From: Welwitschia mirabilis
Lineage: Eukaryota > Gnetophyta > Gnetopsida > Welwitschiales
NCBI GenBank assembly: GCA_051453625.1
Contig: JBOZIK010000001.1
Span: 289,938,965 to 289,985,374, forward strand
Direction: 5' to 3'
DNA: 46,410 bases
The first letter of the stretch is position 1. Each line of letters starts with the position of its first letter. Shown here piece after piece: positions 44,610 through 46,410 of the stretch. Under the pieces are notes generated by a model. That model had not been told where the DNA came from and did not search any database. It worked only from the letters and a program-made list of their open reading frames with translations. The position numbers and the translations under genes are program-made.

Positions 44610-45482
44610 TGCTACGCATGCAGCCGCTTCCTCTGTAAACGTCGCTTTTCAGGCAACACCTCTGGCTAAGATGCTCCCTTAGTTGCTGTAGTTTCAAATG
44701 AAAAGCTATTTACAAAAAACGTCAGCACTACTACTTGCAAGGGGCCTCCTCATGTCGCTGTAAATAACCAATGATTACCTCCTAACAGCCATCATAATAA
44801 ACTGCAAAACATACAGCCTAGCAGAGGGAGATCTGAGCAAGAGACCCTAACTCAATTCCAGATTTGTGCTCAAGGATCAGATGCACTCAAGCCCAAGCCT
44901 AGCTATTGTATTTCTCTGGAAGCTCCTTTCCTCAGCCCCGGCCCCAGCATCGCCCCCTGATGAGCACAGTTGGAAGTCCATCCAGATCCAACAATGCAGT
45001 CCTTCTGCTTCAGTAGTTGACAACAATGCCAAAAGCACCAGCTCTCAAGCGATGCAATCCAGACACGGTGAATCTCAAAAGAAACAGTAGCAGCAGCAGC
45101 AGATTAGCATTACTCAAAATCCTTCTTAATGTCAGAAGCATGAATCTTATACCTGCTTTTTTTTAGGAAGGACTGCAAGTCCATGCACCAGTCAGTCTGA
45201 AACTCAGAAAGGAAAGAGAAAAAGCCACAGCCTGTGGGACGATGATGACATACCAGAGTGGTGCCCTCCTTACCAGGAAGAAAAAAGGCATTTGCCAACT
45301 ACTACTACGAACATGATGATTCCAGATCCAGCACTAGTACCAGCCAAAGTCTCTTCTCCCTTTCCAAGGCCCTTTACTCCACCTTCGCCAGTTTGTTCTA
45401 CAGCACCATCAGTTCCACCTTATGTCAACCAGATTTTAGCCCTCTCAAGCTTTTGGATACAAGACCCACAAGATTCTTCTGA
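44610..45482 (+). pseudogene. Unidentified gene remnant, part 2 (Pro-rich tail with acidic DDDDIPEWCPP motif)
   Basis: A long + frame with few stops reads NATHAAASSVNVAFQATP, AVVSNEKLFTKNVSTTTCKG, SEQETLTQFQICAQGSDALK, then (frame change) SWKSIQIQQCSPSASVVDNN, a Gln run from CAG repeats at 45085-45102, SLWDDDDIPEWCPPYQEEK and VSSPFPRPFTPPSPV, and perhaps ends near 45482 in DTRPTRFF. DDDxPEW-type acidic motifs followed by Pro-rich tails occur in plant nuclear proteins, including some of the SPOC-domain/TFIIS-like group, but no such domain is present here, so the family stays open. Style and composition match part 1 (43560-44235). Both are probably one gene interrupted by the LRR fragment. Confidence 0.42.
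45085..45102 (+). repeat. Short CAG repeat
   Basis: Six CAG-type units, one changed to TAG. In the coding-like frame they would give a Gln run containing a stop. Confidence 0.85.
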
Positions 45483-45940
45483 AAATTTTGTGAAGCTATT
45501 TGGACCGACTTATTGTCCTTTTGTTACTAAGTTTCATGGCAATTTTGTAATGGGTGCTGGCCTGAAAGCACAAATTATCTTGCTGCTGTTCAGCTTGCTT
45601 ATTCACTGTATGACATTTGCAGGCAGTGCTGCTTGATTAAGGGGAAGTGTAATTGCTTCAGTGGAAAACTTACAAAGTGTACTGTAAATAGAAGCGAAAT
45701 TTTAAGTATGAGCCCTGATGTAAGTATGATGATTCTGCATGTTCTCTTGCCTTGTCATTCTCTTCATCTCATGCTATTTTTCCTTGATCTCCAAATTTGA
45801 ATTTTGGAGGACTATATGCAGACTATTATGTCTTCATTATGCCCTGAGACTGCATGCAGAATCCATTAGGATCGGAATTGATGTATTTGATCCTTTATGC
45901 CATAAAAAGTTAGCTTTGATCATTTTAGAAGGGTGAAATG
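45483..45940 (+). other. Possible 3' flank of the gene remnant
   Basis: Mixed-composition sequence after the proline-rich frame. Some + frames stay open to 45636, but their residues look random and hydrophobic. TGTACTGTAAATAGAA near 45679-45695 would fit a plant 3' untranslated region. No clear poly-A signal order can be shown. Confidence 0.3.
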
Positions 45941-46175
45941 NNNNNNNNNNNNNNNNNNNNNNNNNNNNNNNNNNNNNNNNNNNNNNNNNNNNNNNNNNNN
46001 NNNNNNNNNNNNNNNNNNNNNNNNNNNNNNNNNNNNNNNNNNNNNNNNNNNNNNNNNNNNNNNNNNNNNNNNNNNNNNNNNNNNNNNNNNNNNNNNNNNN
46101 NNNNNNNNNNNNNNNNNNNNNNNNNNNNNNNNNNNNNNNNNNNNNNNNNNNNNNNNNNNNNNNNNNNNNNNNNNN

Positions 46176-46410
46176 TGCTCATTGTGTCATTAAAGAGCTT
46201 CCAAATTGATGTCTGGATGGCAATATATAAATGTAACTTTAATTAAAGTATTAAAGGCTGACCATGCAACATCAAATGTCTTTATGAGCAGGCTAAATGT
46301 TCCAATAGCATGCAAATTTAGCACTTTAGTTAAAACTAGTAGAGGATCCTCTACCTGAGCCATTGACATAAGGCATGGCAATCTGAAATAAATTTCGTAA
46401 TGATACAGAG
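46176..46410. other. Unassigned end of the window
   Basis: No coding-like frame or repeat was recognised after the last N run. Confidence 0.3.

Noticed and set aside
44866-45482. Calling the remnant a SPOC-domain/TFIIS-like protein gene
   Set aside because: Only an acidic DDDDIPEWCPP motif and a proline-rich tail are visible; no SPOC, PHD or TFIIS domain is present, so the name would be a guess.
1-46410. tRNA, rRNA or conserved small RNA genes
   Set aside because: No cloverleaf with A and B boxes and no rRNA-like stretch was noticed on either strand; the GCTCTGATACCA at 43065 is the copia primer-binding site, not a tRNA gene.

Overview
The window looks like nuclear DNA from a flowering plant, in a heterochromatin-like region full of repeats. 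It is very AT-rich, has no compact gene array, and carries broken remnants of plant Ty3/gypsy (Athila/Tat-like), Ty1/copia and L1-type LINE retrotransposons. Gene-like sequence appears only at the far right, together with plant-type features such as a fragment of a plant LRR protein and a plant-style splice acceptor. The species cannot be fixed from the sequence; a monocot is possible but unproven. I see no intact protein-coding gene, tRNA, rRNA or CRISPR array. Fourteen N runs interrupt the sequence: 230-475, 718-817, 1824-1923, 3392-3401, 9762-10399, 20734-20833, 21073-21172, 24177-24764, 25695-26081, 26875-26974, 39169-39327, 39642-39738, 40664-40763 and 45941-46175. Several have near-identical sequence on both sides, so some apparent duplications may be assembly artefacts.

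Layout. 1-229: a cluster of AAGGCGTTT/AAACGCCTT-like motifs resembling a DNA-transposon end. 0.64-about 6 kb (+): the 3' half of an Athila-like gypsy element, with integrase C-terminus, a long spacer, a degraded extra ORF in the position of the 'env-like' gene, a polypurine tract and the start of a 3' LTR. 8.5-11.1 kb (-): the 5' half of an L1-type LINE (ORF1 zinc knuckle, endonuclease). 13.7-14.2 kb (+): a decayed copia reverse transcriptase. 14.4-19.6 kb: two direct copies and one inverted copy of a roughly 1.18-kb LTR-like repeat, with gypsy gag/protease remains between the first two. 20-24 kb: AT-rich, unassigned. 24.8-25.4 kb (-): a coding-like remnant of the same general type as the 'env-like' ORF. 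26.1-28.6 kb (-): the reverse-transcriptase half of a second LINE. 31.1-34.7 kb (-): a nearly complete but inactive gypsy pol (protease, RT, RNase H, integrase).

36.3-43.6 kb (-) holds the best-preserved unit, a complete but dead Ty1/copia element with both LTRs, a perfect 12-base primer-binding site, a polypurine tract and gag-PR-INT-RT-RH order. Part of its gag-to-pre-integrase region is present twice. It separates an intron-acceptor-like site on its left from gene-like DNA on its right. The right part, 43.56-45.48 kb (+), is a broken, Ser/Asn/Pro-rich gene remnant. A fragment of a plant LRR protein (LRR1/SERK-ectodomain type), apparently intron-free and missing one repeat exon, sits inside it.

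I found no convincing new biological system. The most unusual points are the LRR fragment embedded in another gene remnant, the tail-to-tail LTR pair, the 97-base gap whose length exactly matches the paralogous copy, and the repeated Asp-to-Asn loss in catalytic sites of unrelated elements.
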